From Pyxidicoccus caerfyrddinensis (GTDB lineage: Bacteria; Myxococcota; Myxococcia; Myxococcales; Myxococcaceae): a DNA stretch of 64,000 bases. The stretch covers positions 1 to 64,000 of the forward strand of contig NZ_JAAIYA010000040.1 of the NCBI RefSeq assembly GCF_010894405.1, read 5' to 3'. Made by a program: the position numbers and the translations under genes. Under the pieces are notes generated by a model. The model was not told the origin of the DNA. It saw only the letters and a list, made by a program, of their open reading frames with translations, and did no database searches. Of the stretch, positions 1 through 8,706 are shown one piece after another (position 1 is the stretch's first letter; each line of letters opens with the position of its first letter).

Positions 1-145
1 GCCCCACGCAGCCGGTGAGCGTCGTCACGCAGCGCCGCGAGCGCCAATCCGCACGCGTCCGCGTGCCGCACGCCTCGCAGCGCCGGCGCTCGCTGTCGAC
101 CCTCACCTCACGGGTTGCAACGGGGCGAGCAGTCGTTCGAGCCAT
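1..145 (-). CDS. N-terminus of a zinc-ribbon, transposase-like protein (cut by window edge)
   Basis: The minus strand opens with an ATG at 145 preceded by a purine-rich Shine-Dalgarno (GAGAGGGG about 8 bases upstream) and stays open to the window edge. The 48 visible residues are Arg-rich, with a CEAC pair followed by the segment RRCVTTLTG. This resembles the zinc-ribbon N-terminus of some transposase-like proteins, but I cannot name a family. It lies just outside the broken left side of the IS3 element, so it may be a second mobile-element remnant. No product is claimed beyond this resemblance. Confidence 0.35.
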   Translation of the reverse strand, partial: MARTTARPVATREVRVDSERRRCEACGTRTRADWRSRRCVTTLTGCVG

Positions 146-204
146 GGCGGTATCCCCTCTCAGAAGGGCAACACCCGGGGCTCAGGCCATATTTGCCGGT
201 GTAG

Positions 205-1147
205 AAAAAAAGCGGCGGCCTTCTTCGCGAAGGAGAGCCTGTGAAGTTTGGCTTCATCCAGACGGAGAAGGCGCACTACCCGGTAGCGCTGCTGTGTCGC
301 GTGCTGGGCGTTTCCCGGGCGGGCTACTACGCCTGGGAGGGGCGGGAGGAGTCGGCGCGGCAGAAGGCCAATGCGGTCCTGGCGGAGCGCATCCGGCAGG
401 TGCACCAGCAGAGCCGGGGCAACTACGGCAGCCCGCGGGTGCATGCCGAGCTGAAGGCCCAGGGCGAGCACGTCGGTCGCCACCGGGTCGCGCGGCTGAT
501 GCGTGAGAAGGGACTGAGGGCCCGGAGGCGTCGGCGCTTCGTGCACACCACTGACTCCAAGCACGACCTCCCAGTGGCTCCCAACGTCCTGGCGCGAGAC
601 TTCCAACCGCCCGGACCCGACCGTGCTTGGGCCACCGATATCACCTACGTGCCCACGCGCCAGGGCTGGCTCTACCTGGCCGTCGTCATGGACCTCTTCA
701 GCCGTCGAATCATCGGCTGGGCCATGGGGGAGTGCATCGACCGGCACTTGGTACTGGCTGCACTCGAAATGGCTCTCAAGGGACGACGTCCTCCCGAGGG
801 GCTGCTGCATCACTCAGATCGCGGCAGTCAGTACGCCAGCGAGGACTACCAGCGAGCGCTGGCGGCTCGAGGCATTCGGTGCAGTATGAGCCGCAAGGGC
901 AATTACTGGGACAACGCCGTCGTCGAGAGCTTCTTCTCCACGCTGAAGACGGAGTTGGTGCACCGGGTGAACTTCCTCACGCGCGCAGCGGCGAAGTCCG
1001 CCTTGTTCGAGTTCATCGAGGTGTTCTACAACCGTCAGCGGCGGCACTCCTCGCTCGGCTACATCAGCCCGGCCGAGTTCGAGCGGGCTGCCTTACAGGT
1101 GCCGCAGGCTGCATAACCCACCTGTCCACGAAGCCCGGGCAAGCTCA
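205..1147 (+). mobile_element. IS3-family insertion sequence, 5'-truncated
   Basis: An intact orfB (241-1116) is preceded only by the last dozen codons of orfA, read in the other frame from 206 and ending KKAAAFFAKESL at a TGA at 242-244. A run of seven A followed by G (205-212) is the slippery site at which IS3 elements make the OrfAB fusion. Upstream of 205 the orfA frame shows no family similarity, so the left end and most of orfA are lost. The right terminal repeat probably ends at the CTCA at 1144-1147, about 30 bases after the orfB stop. The element should no longer move by itself. Confidence 0.75.
241..1116 (+). CDS. IS3-family transposase OrfB (DDE integrase core)
   Basis: This 291-residue protein is the catalytic part of an IS3 transposase. 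It has an N-terminal HTH_21-type DNA-binding region (about 40-100) and an rve integrase core (about 120-275). The DDE residues are visible: D133 in ATDITY, D193 in HSDRGSQY and E229 in WDNAVVESFF. The start is a GTG at 241 that overlaps the orfA stop (GTGA), as usual in this family. The C-terminus, with YNRQRRHSSLGY followed by SPAEFE, is complete. Because orfA is truncated, the normal OrfAB fusion cannot be made and OrfB is probably a relic of a once active element. Confidence 0.9.
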   Translation: MKFGFIQTEKAHYPVALLCRVLGVSRAGYYAWEGREESARQKANAVLAERIRQVHQQSRGNYGSPRVHAELKAQGEHVGRHRVARLMREKGLRARRRRRFVHTTDSKHDLPVAPNVLARDFQPPGPDRAWATDITYVPTRQGWLYLAVVMDLFSRRIIGWAMGECIDRHLVLAALEMALKGRRPPEGLLHHSDRGSQYASEDYQRALAARGIRCSMSRKGNYWDNAVVESFFSTLKTELVHRVNFLTRAAAKSALFEFIEVFYNRQRRHSSLGYISPAEFERAALQVPQAA

Positions 1148-1215
1148 AGATGCTGCGCGCCCGGTTCGGTGAGCACTACCTGCGCTACGCGCAGCGCACG
1201 CGCCGCTGGCTCTGA
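1148..1215 (+). pseudogene. 3' fragment of an isoprenylcysteine carboxyl methyltransferase-like gene
   Basis: Directly after the presumed right end of the IS, one frame reads MLRARFGEHYLRYAQRTRRW and ends at a TGA at 1213-1215. The pattern ML-x3-FG-x2-Y-x2-Y-x3-T-x-R is the usual C-terminal tail of ICMT-like membrane methyltransferases. The rest of the gene is absent to the left. I infer that the IS inserted in this gene and that its 5' part was then lost along with the IS left end. The fragment is too short to be certain. Confidence 0.45.
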
Positions 1216-1317
1216 AGCGGCGCAGGAGTACAGGAAGCCGGGAAGGGGCCGCCCGTCCCGCCCGGCGGCGCGCGCCGTGTGCTCTGGCGCCGCGCCCCGG
1301 CCGTCCTGCTCACTGCA

Positions 1318-4300
1318 TCATTTGATGTAGGGCCGGATGGTGAAGACCTGGCTGGGAGAGTCCGCGCAGTTTCCCGCCAGGTCGCACGCCCTCACGAACC
1401 ACGTGTGCTCGGCGTAGTCCAGGAACGCCTCCAGGTAGAGCACCGAGTCCGAATTGGTGACTGCGTACTCCTGGTCATCGATGACCACCGTGTATTGGAC
1501 GTAGTGCTGGTCGTCGTAGGAGGGCACCCACTCGAAGATGTAGAGAGGATTTTCCCAAACGACTTCCTCGTGAGACGGCGCCATGAGGAAGGGCGCGGTC
1601 GGCGCCTGGAGGTCCACGGAGAAGGACGCCCAGACACTGCTCGTGCACTGCGCGCTGGCATCGCAGGCGGTGACCCGCCAGGTGTGGGCGCCCTCGGCGA
1701 GGTTCACCGTGGGCGTGTACCGCGTCACCGCTCCCCCGAGCGTCACCGGCGTGCCCCCGCTCCATTCGAGGACATACGACGCGATGCCCACGTCGTCCGT
1801 GGCGGGGGCCCAGGAGAACTCGGGTCGAGGGGTGGCGACCTGGCTGCTTCCCGTGGGGGCAAGGGGCACCGGAGCGGTGGGCTGCGTTCCGACGACCTCG
1901 AACGAGCGGACCGGCGTCGACCCGCAGTGGTCGAAGCGGTCACACGCGGTGACAGTCACGAAGTGGACGCCCGGTGACAGGTTGGCAGTCAGGACATAGG
2001 AGGTGACGCTCCCTCCCAGGGTGATGGCGGCTCCGCCGTCGATGCGCAGCTGCTGGTACGTGACGCCCGTGGCGTCCTGCGCGGACTGCCAGGAGAACAG
2101 CGGCCGGGTCGCGGTGAGCGCGCCTTCCGCGGGAGCCTGTATCGAGAACGCGAGGGGCGCCAAGGTGTCCACCGTGAACGTGCGGGCGCCGGTGGTCGAG
2201 CAGTTGCCCGCGGTGTCGCAGGCCTGGACCGTCCAGGAGTGGAAGCCGTCCGTCAGGCCCGCCGACGGTGTGTAGGACGTCAAGAGGGTGGTCACGCCTT
2301 GCGCGCCGGAGTCGAGGCTCCATCGATATGAGACGGAGCTCGCGTCCGTGGACGCGGACCAGGTGAACGTCGGGCGCTCCGTGGCGATGAAGGAGGCATG
2401 AGCCGGACTCGTGAGCGTGGGGTACGTGGGGGCCACGGAGTCCACGTAGAAGCTTCGCGTGTAGGAGCTGGTGCAGTTCTGGTGCGTGTCACACGCCAGC
2501 ACCCGCCAGGAGTGACGGCCCTCGCTCAGGGCGGTGGGCCAGTTGTACCCCGCGGCGGCACCGATGTTGCCGGTGCTGACGCCGTCCATGATGACCTGGT
2601 AGCCGGAGATGCCGCTGGCGTCGGTGGCGTGCTCCCAGCGCAGCGCGGGACGCGGGTTGGTCACGTACAGAGCGTCCCCAGGCAGGGTGAGCACGGGCGC
2701 GGTGGGCGGCACCCGGTCGAGCACGAAGTAGTACTCATACGTGGAGTTGCGCCAGTTGCCGTAGGCATCCACCGCGCGCACGTACCAGCGGTGGGTGCCG
2801 TCGCTCACGTTCGTGAGGCTCAGCGCGGTGCCGCCCGTACGGGCGTAGAAGGCGCCGTCCAGGAACACGTCGTAGTTCACATAGAAGTCCGGGGCCGCCT
2901 GCCACGTGAGGTAGGGCGTCTGGTTGAGGCGCGCGTAGTGCGCCGGGCTGACGACATCGAAGACGGGCGGCGGCGTCTGCTCGCCGAGGGTGAGCGCGCA
3001 GTCGGCGGCGACCTTCGCATTGATGACGCCGGGGTAGCGCATCAGTCCATTGAGCTGCGGAGCAATCGTATAACCGAAGCACGATTGATAGACGTACGGC
3101 GTGGCCTGCGGCCTCAGGCTCTTGATGAGGCTGGCGACGCCGCTGACGAGCGGCGTGGCCGCGGAGGTCCCGTTGAAGGGGGCGAACCGATTGCCAGGAA
3201 AGAGGGAGACCAGGTCGCTGCCGTTGCCGGCAAAGGCATCACTCCCAAACGCCGCGGAGTCCACGGAAGCCGCGCCGAAGTTGGAGGCATGGACGGTGCC
3301 ATTGGCCTCCGTGAAGAAGTGGGAGCGGTTGAAGTTGTCATCCGCCGCGGCCACCGTCCATAGGTTGTAGAGATTCATCCCCGCGGGAGAGACCTGGCAG
3401 GAGGCATTTCCGCAGTCGAGGTTGAGATTGTCATTCCCCGCCGCCGCGATGAACTGGATGTCGCGCTCTCCCGCGCGACGGATGGCCGCGTAGAGTGCAT
3501 CGTTGTCATTGTTCTGGAAGACGCTCCGGCTGCCTCCGGAATAGCTGATGATGTGCGCGCCGTTGCGGGTGGCGTAGTCGATGGCGTTGATGACCTGGTA
3601 GTAGCCGAAGCTCCGCTCAGGGTCCGAGGCCAGGGAGACATTCAAGGCGAGGATCCGCGCGGCCCAGTTCACTCCCGACATTCCGTAGCCATTGCCGGCA
3701 CGTGCGCCAATGAGCCCCGCAACCGCCGTGCCATGCGTGCGCGCGGTCTCAGGCGGCAGGCAGCGCGTGTCGGACCAGGCGTTCGCCAGGGTGCAGGCGC
3801 CGACGAAATCCGGCATGTCCGCGTGACCCAGGTCGACTTGCGTGTCCACCACCGCGACCGTGGAGAAATAGAACTGGCCCCGGCCGTGCGCGGCGAGCGT
3901 CACGTCCCAGGCTTCGTCGGCGTCGATGTCGAAGTCATAGGGGCTCCCGGTGATGCTGGTGCGCTGCCCGACGTTGTAGAGGTACCACTGGTTCTGGGGC
4001 CAGGACGCGCCCGTCGACAGGAACGGGTCGTTCCAGATGACCGCGGCTTCCTGGGGCTCGTCCGGGACATAGACGATGTCCGCGTTGACGCCCTGGAGCA
4101 GGCCTCGGACCGAGGCCGGGGAGAGCGTCTCGGGCAGCTCGAAGAAGTGCCAGCCGTAGAAGAGCTCATGCCATGCGAGAGCACCCAGGGTGCGCTGCAC
4201 GCGCTCCCGCTGGCCGGCGAGGTCGTCTTCCGGAAGCCGGACGAGGGCCATGCGCGACGGACGCTCACGCAGGGACACGCGCAGCTCCTTCTCCCGCCTC

Positions 4301-4572
4301 ACGGGCTCCTGCACCTCACCCTGGAACGGTGCGACCTTCGGATACGCCACCTCCAGGCCCGGCCCCGAGGAGGGCGCGGCCGAGGGCAGCACGGGTCCCA
4401 GCTCATGGGCGGGAACGGGCGGCAGGGCTCGAATCCAGTCCGTGCTGGTGGCGCCTGGAGCTCCCAACAACTGGTCCGCTCTCATGGACTGCGCCTGGGC
4501 GTGAGCCGCGAACAGCGTTACGAACGCCCCGGTCCACAGGGCCGGGACGCGTCTTCTTCGGACAGCGTGCAT
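1318..4572 (-). CDS. Secreted subtilisin-like (S8) serine protease with Ig-like repeats
   Basis: This 1084-residue exoprotease starts with a signal peptide (basic start, hydrophobic stretch to about residue 28). A pro-region of about 150 residues follows. The peptidase S8 domain (about 190-490) has the triad D243 (VVDTQVDLGH), H280 (RTHGTAVAG) and S470 (FNGTSAATP), with N380 as the oxyanion residue. The C-terminal 560 residues are about six repeats of 95 residues, each with P-x-AP-x-L, a Trp strand and a VxACD motif. These resemble FN3/bacterial Ig-like modules and probably bind substrate or a surface. The ATG at 4572 has GAGGGG just upstream. It likely acts outside the cell in nutrition or predation. 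Confidence 0.88.
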   Translation of the reverse strand: MHAVRRRRVPALWTGAFVTLFAAHAQAQSMRADQLLGAPGATSTDWIRALPPVPAHELGPVLPSAAPSSGPGLEVAYPKVAPFQGEVQEPVRREKELRVSLRERPSRMALVRLPEDDLAGQRERVQRTLGALAWHELFYGWHFFELPETLSPASVRGLLQGVNADIVYVPDEPQEAAVIWNDPFLSTGASWPQNQWYLYNVGQRTSITGSPYDFDIDADEAWDVTLAAHGRGQFYFSTVAVVDTQVDLGHADMPDFVGACTLANAWSDTRCLPPETARTHGTAVAGLIGARAGNGYGMSGVNWAARILALNVSLASDPERSFGYYQVINAIDYATRNGAHIISYSGGSRSVFQNNDNDALYAAIRRAGERDIQFIAAAGNDNLNLDCGNASCQVSPAGMNLYNLWTVAAADDNFNRSHFFTEANGTVHASNFGAASVDSAAFGSDAFAGNGSDLVSLFPGNRFAPFNGTSAATPLVSGVASLIKSLRPQATPYVYQSCFGYTIAPQLNGLMRYPGVINAKVAADCALTLGEQTPPPVFDVVSPAHYARLNQTPYLTWQAAPDFYVNYDVFLDGAFYARTGGTALSLTNVSDGTHRWYVRAVDAYGNWRNSTYEYYFVLDRVPPTAPVLTLPGDALYVTNPRPALRWEHATDASGISGYQVIMDGVSTGNIGAAAGYNWPTALSEGRHSWRVLACDTHQNCTSSYTRSFYVDSVAPTYPTLTSPAHASFIATERPTFTWSASTDASSVSYRWSLDSGAQGVTTLLTSYTPSAGLTDGFHSWTVQACDTAGNCSTTGARTFTVDTLAPLAFSIQAPAEGALTATRPLFSWQSAQDATGVTYQQLRIDGGAAITLGGSVTSYVLTANLSPGVHFVTVTACDRFDHCGSTPVRSFEVVGTQPTAPVPLAPTGSSQVATPRPEFSWAPATDDVGIASYVLEWSGGTPVTLGGAVTRYTPTVNLAEGAHTWRVTACDASAQCTSSVWASFSVDLQAPTAPFLMAPSHEEVVWENPLYIFEWVPSYDDQHYVQYTVVIDDQEYAVTNSDSVLYLEAFLDYAEHTWFVRACDLAGNCADSPSQVFTIRPYIK

Positions 4573-4684
4573 GAGTTCCCCTCGAGAAGTCCGCAGAGGC
4601 GGGGCTCCGCCAGTGCTTTACGGAATCACGGGGAAAGCAGATATCACAAGGGTGCGAATGTCCGACGGGTGTCCTGCGCCCAGC

Positions 4685-5506
4685 TCACTCCGTCGCCAGG
4701 GGCTTCGACACACCGGCGAGCACACTGTCGAGATACGCCTGGACCTCGGCTTCGTGCGTCGGACGGCGATTCGTCGGGGGCCGGTCCTCGCGAAGCTCCA
4801 GGTAGAGCTGGAGCGCCTGCCGCAGCGCCGTCGCACAAGCCTCGCGCGAGTGCGCGCCCAGGGTGGTCGCCAGACGTCCGGCGAGCTCGGGTGACAGGGC
4901 CTCCAGCCGCCTCACGCCGCGCTGGTCGACGCCCATCCGGCGCATGACCATGGGACCGAGCACCATGCTCCGCAGGGCGGCGAGCAGGTCGATGACCTCG
5001 AGCAACTCACCCCGCCCGAGCTTCGTGGCCCCATAGTGCAGCCAGACCCAGACGCGCTCCTCGAACCACTCTGGCTCCCGGTCGGGCCAGCGCGCCGTGT
5101 TCCGGGAGAGGTGCTCCGCCATGCTCCCATCGCGGTCCCACAGCACGAGCGGATCCTCGACGCGGTGGGCAAGGTCCGCGAGGGTGATGAACTTCAGGTC
5201 GACGTGGAGGATCGGGCTGCCATAGAGGCAGATCAACAGCCGGGGCTCCCTGACATGCTCACCGGTGAAGGCATAGAGGAGCGGACCGAGCCGCTCGGCG
5301 AGCTCGCGCCGCTGGGCGAGAACCTCGGCGCGGGACTCCTCCCGGACGACGAGGATGAGGTCCAGGTCGGAGTACGCGTCGACATTCCGGGAAATCGCCG
5401 AGCCGCCCGCGAGCAGTCCCGTGAACCGCGCGTCGGCGGAGAAGAACGTGACGGCGCGCTCGGCAAACTCGCGCAGGGGTGGATGAGTGAGAACTTTCGA
5501 CTGCAC
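4685..5506 (-). CDS. Nucleotidyltransferase-domain protein (AadK-like fold)
   Basis: The N-terminal region holds the Pol-beta-type nucleotidyltransferase signature: LLAGGSAIS (residues 32-39 from the chosen start) and SDLDLILVV (46-54), which give the GGS loop and the D-x-D metal ligands. The rest is helical, as in aminoglycoside 6-adenylyltransferase-like proteins. Length is 273 residues from a GTG at 5506. A longer frame opens with TTG at 5617, but its first 37 residues look non-coding. The substrate is unknown; drug modification, toxin-associated NMP transfer and regulation are all possible. It lies directly downstream of the TIR gene on the same strand, about 130 bases away. Confidence 0.7.
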   Translation of the reverse strand: MQSKVLTHPPLREFAERAVTFFSADARFTGLLAGGSAISRNVDAYSDLDLILVVREESRAEVLAQRRELAERLGPLLYAFTGEHVREPRLLICLYGSPILHVDLKFITLADLAHRVEDPLVLWDRDGSMAEHLSRNTARWPDREPEWFEERVWVWLHYGATKLGRGELLEVIDLLAALRSMVLGPMVMRRMGVDQRGVRRLEALSPELAGRLATTLGAHSREACATALRQALQLYLELREDRPPTNRRPTHEAEVQAYLDSVLAGVSKPLATE

Positions 5507-5640
5507 CCGGCCAAGGGCCGCGCAGCCGCCAAGAAAACAATGGCCTGAAGTCCTCGCCGCTCTGCACCTAACGCGGAGATCAAAAGATTCAGCTGCTTCG
5601 ACGTGACGCAACTCCAATTCTGGCCCGTTTCACCCCAGCT

Positions 5641-6684
5641 CTAGCTAAGGCCGAGGCGCGCCTGCCAGAATCGTCTCGAATCAATCCGTGGCTCGAAGTC
5701 GTATTCTTCGGTGAACTCGTCGGTGAGCTCTTCCGATGCATTCCCAAGAAAGACAGCGACTTCCTGCACAGCATCGAGCGCCTTGGCGACCGCAGGGTCG
5801 CGCTCGTTCAACGTACACACACGATCGCCTTCCACGAGATACGTGTTCTCCACTGCTCGGCGCATATCGGCTCTCTTCTCTTCCTCACCAAATCCGGGCC
5901 ATGCAAGGTGGCCTCCTGAGAATTGGTAGTACATGGCCTCAATGACGACGTCCGGCAGCCGGGCTAGGCGCTCTCTCGCAGTCTCGGTCAACTCATCGAG
6001 CAACTCGGACTCTCTCTGTCCCCGCCTCTGAATCTTCGCGACTTCCTTTTTGTCTTTAAGCTTACCAATCTCTTCAATCTGCGCCTCCAGTTCTTCAATG
6101 CGCTGATTGGCCGTTGCGAGTTCTTCCGAGGCCGCCTCGTAGTTTTGTCGCATCGCCTCGTATTGCCCGAAGTCAACTTTCTTGAACCCGGCGAGCCCCT
6201 TTAGAAGACGCGGGAGCTTCTTGAGAAACTGGTCGCGCTTCACATTCCACGTCGCTGTGGGCACACCCTTTATTTTCAGAGCGTCTTTGACGCGGTCGAA
6301 GAGGCGGTCCAGCGCCTTTTCGTTCGTAAGCTCTCCGACCTGTGTTCCATGAAGGACGGCCTTCAGGTTGTCGGAGTCAACAGGCGGGATCATGAGCGGG
6401 AATGAGTTGTGCGCCATCGCCCATGCTGCGCCGAGTTCGCAAAGGCAGAACGCGCTCTCGTAATAACTGGGGGTCACCACCATGAGCACCAGAGCAGGCG
6501 TCTGGAGTTTTGATTTGATGAACGGGACAAAGCTCTGGCCTTCAGGAATCCCAGTCCCTTCGAGAGAAGTGCAGAAGATGCGTTCTTGCGGCACACCCAT
6601 TCCAACGACCATCAGGTCGCGTAGCGCGTCAACGAGGGCTACGTCGGGAGAGGCGTGGCTTACGAAAATTTGCGATTCGTTCAC
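5641..6684 (-). CDS. TIR-domain protein with coiled coil
   Basis: The N-terminal 130 residues form a TIR domain. It starts IFVSHASPDV and contains VTPSYYESAFC followed by CELGAAW, with E83 in the place of the catalytic NADase glutamate. A strong coiled coil follows (about 172-240, EELATANQRIEELEAQIEEI), then a C-terminal region I do not recognise (250-347). The start is a GTG at 6684; an open frame further upstream lacks coding character. The gene is much poorer in G+C than its neighbours: the 60 bases from 6001 are 50% G+C. That points to recent transfer. Stand-alone TIR proteins often act in phage defence by cleaving NAD+, but no partner is proven here. Confidence 0.75.
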   Translation of the reverse strand: MNESQIFVSHASPDVALVDALRDLMVVGMGVPQERIFCTSLEGTGIPEGQSFVPFIKSKLQTPALVLMVVTPSYYESAFCLCELGAAWAMAHNSFPLMIPPVDSDNLKAVLHGTQVGELTNEKALDRLFDRVKDALKIKGVPTATWNVKRDQFLKKLPRLLKGLAGFKKVDFGQYEAMRQNYEAASEELATANQRIEELEAQIEEIGKLKDKKEVAKIQRRGQRESELLDELTETARERLARLPDVVIEAMYYQFSGGHLAWPGFGEEEKRADMRRAVENTYLVEGDRVCTLNERDPAVAKALDAVQEVAVFLGNASEELTDEFTEEYDFEPRIDSRRFWQARLGLS

Positions 6685-7193
6685 GGATGGTCCAGGGGGA
6701 TGAATTGCTGGTTCTGACCAGTGGCCTCCAGCCTGCGCGAGTATAGGACCGCATAGGGGCCCTGTTGAGGGTGGAAGTTGGTGAGGAGAAGAAGGGGCGG
6801 GCTGCTGACGGGGCCTGAAGGGCTGCTGACGGGCCGGAACAGGGGCGGTGCAGTGCCTTTGGGCACTCACCGTCCAAGATGGCCCAGTGCGGGTCCCCTT
6901 CCAGCCTACCCCGAGCCCATATCGCGGGCCTCCAGCCACACGAGCTGCAGATTTTCTGCATGATTTTCCAGGTCGCCGGCTCCATCCGCTGGCGGGGGCG
7001 CTTTCGGAGGCCTTTCGCGAGGCCCTATCCGGTGGAGCTGGCGTGGGGCCCACGGGGCTGGCTGGTCAGGTCTGGTTCGGGGGGGCAGGTCTGGCCAGTC
7101 AGTCCCGGGATGTCGGAGCAGAGGGAAGCGAGATGGGTATGCGACAGGTTCTCGGGTGGATGACGAGGCTGACTCGGACCTACTCGTGGGGTA
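6685..7193. other. Gene-free stretch between the TIR and kinase genes
   Basis: About 500 bases separate two divergent genes. No frame here has convincing codon use or a domain. It contains a 16-base direct repeat with one mismatch (6799-6814 and 6820-6835, core GGGCTGCTGACGGG) and one copy of the dispersed motif described separately (6947-6975). Promoters for both the TIR gene and the kinase must lie here, but I could not place them with confidence. Confidence 0.5.
6947..6975 (-). repeat. Dispersed intergenic motif, copy 1
   Basis: Read on the minus strand this site contains CTGGAAAATCATGCAG followed by AAAATCT. The first 16 bases are identical to copy 2 at 9324, and similarity extends about 13 bases further upstream (GAGCC-x-GCGA). 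It lies about 260 bases upstream of the TIR gene and in the same orientation. Its function is unknown. Confidence 0.5.
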
Positions 7194-8657
7194 GTGTCCT
7201 CGCGAGCAGTGCCCACCACGTTCCCCCTCGCGAACCCCACCATGCCGCCTGGCCACCTGAATCCGGCACGCCTTCCCCTGGGAGCCCGGATAGGCCCCTG
7301 GCGCGTGGTGGAGCAGCGAGGCCAGGGAGCCTACGGCGCCGTCTACCTCGCCATCGGGAGGGCGGCGCGGGGGCCCGTGGCCCTCAAGCTGTCCCTGCAC
7401 CCCGGGAATGAGCGCTTCACGCGGGAAGTGGAGCTGCTCTCACGCATCCGCCACCCGAGCGTCCCACGTCTCGTGGACCACGGGAGCTGGCAGCCCGCGG
7501 AGGGCCTCGCCTACCCCTACTTCGTCATGGAGCTCATCGATGGCTTGTCGCTGTATGACTGGGCGCGAGTGCACGGACCCACCTCCCGGCAGGTGCTCCG
7601 GGTCCTTGCCAGCCTCGCGCGGGCCCTGGAGGCCACGCACGCGGAGGGAGGCGTTCACCGCGACGTGAAGGGAGACAACGTGCTGGTGCGCGAGGTGGAC
7701 GGCCAGGTCTTCCTGACCGACTTCGGCTCCGGGCACTACGCTGGCGCCGCCAGGCTGACCTGGAGCGCGTTCCCTCCCGGGACGCCGGCCTACCGCACAC
7801 CGGAGGCGTGGCGTTCCGCCCTCAACGCCGCCGCGCCCTACGCGCCCGGACCGGCGGATGATGTCTTTGCCCTGGGCATCACCGCCTGGCGGCTCGTGAC
7901 GGGCGAGTACCCGCCCGCGACGGACCCGGGGAACGAGGCGTCTCATATCTGGCGCGTGGATGGCCCCGGTCCCCGGCCGCCAAGAGCCATCAACGCCCGC
8001 TGCTGCGCGGAGTTGAGTGCCCTGGTGTCCCGGATGCTCTCCGTGAGCCCGGAGGCACGAGGCAGCGCCCGCGAGCTGGCCGAGGCCTTGGAGCAGGCCG
8101 CGCACGAGGCTGCCTCCGAAGCGGATGTGTTCCTTTTCGCTCGGGAGAAGCCGAGGCCCGTGGCCCCAAGGAGCCCGCCCCCACCCGCCGTGCCGCGAGC
8201 ACGTGCGCGCGCGCGGCGGTCTTGGCCCAGGGCGGCCAGCCTGGGAGTGACCCTGGCCTTCGGAGCCGGCTGGTTGCTGAGCGCGCTGACCGAGAAGGAG
8301 CCTGGGATGGCGCAGGTGTCGCCGACCGAGGATTCGAAGGATGGCGGCACCGTGGCCGTCGGGGACTCGGCGCTGACGGCTCCGGTGGCTCTGTCCCCGG
8401 CACTGTCCGCATGGCCGAGCATCGCCCTGGAGGTGCCACCGAAGCCCCTGCCAGGGCAGCGCCGGCCTGATGCCAGCGGCCGCTGCCCCAGCAGGCTGCA
8501 GGTCCCCATCAACGGCGGCTGCTGGCATCGCGTGGTGGCAGACACGAAGGAGTGCGACACGGACTCCTACGCGTACAAGGGCGCCTGTTACGTGCCCGTC
8601 TTCCTCCCCACGCGCGTCCCCACGTCGCGTCCCGTGAACCGCCTAGATGGGCGATAG
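7194..8657 (+). CDS. Membrane-anchored Hanks-type serine/threonine protein kinase
   Basis: The kinase domain spans about residues 34-290. It has the glycine loop GQGAYG (43-48), K65 in VALKL, E78/E80 in the C-helix, the catalytic loop HRDVKGDN (155-162) and DFG at 176-178, all intact. So it should be active. A basic, Pro-rich juxtamembrane stretch precedes one transmembrane segment (about 345-362). A linker then leads to a small outer domain with four cysteines (GRCPSRLQVPINGGCW to ACYVP), a tail typical of myxobacterial kinases. The GTG at 7194 is the longest start; ATG at 7242 is also possible. The target is unknown. Confidence 0.88.
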   Translation: MSSRAVPTTFPLANPTMPPGHLNPARLPLGARIGPWRVVEQRGQGAYGAVYLAIGRAARGPVALKLSLHPGNERFTREVELLSRIRHPSVPRLVDHGSWQPAEGLAYPYFVMELIDGLSLYDWARVHGPTSRQVLRVLASLARALEATHAEGGVHRDVKGDNVLVREVDGQVFLTDFGSGHYAGAARLTWSAFPPGTPAYRTPEAWRSALNAAAPYAPGPADDVFALGITAWRLVTGEYPPATDPGNEASHIWRVDGPGPRPPRAINARCCAELSALVSRMLSVSPEARGSARELAEALEQAAHEAASEADVFLFAREKPRPVAPRSPPPPAVPRARARARRSWPRAASLGVTLAFGAGWLLSALTEKEPGMAQVSPTEDSKDGGTVAVGDSALTAPVALSPALSAWPSIALEVPPKPLPGQRRPDASGRCPSRLQVPINGGCWHRVVADTKECDTDSYAYKGACYVPVFLPTRVPTSRPVNRLDGR

Positions 8658-8706
8658 CCATCTGATTCAGGCCCGGGGACACCAGCCCCATTGCGTCGGT
8701 TGGGCC

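Noticed and set aside
5507..5617. Longer N-terminus for the nucleotidyltransferase from a TTG
   Set aside because: The extra 37 residues (Cys/Arg-rich) have no family similarity and no Shine-Dalgarno; the GTG at 5506 gives a normal start.
6685..7053. 123-residue N-terminal extension of the TIR protein
   Set aside because: It is Pro/Ser-rich with no signal or domain, and the TIR domain begins directly at the GTG at 6684 as in most stand-alone TIR proteins.
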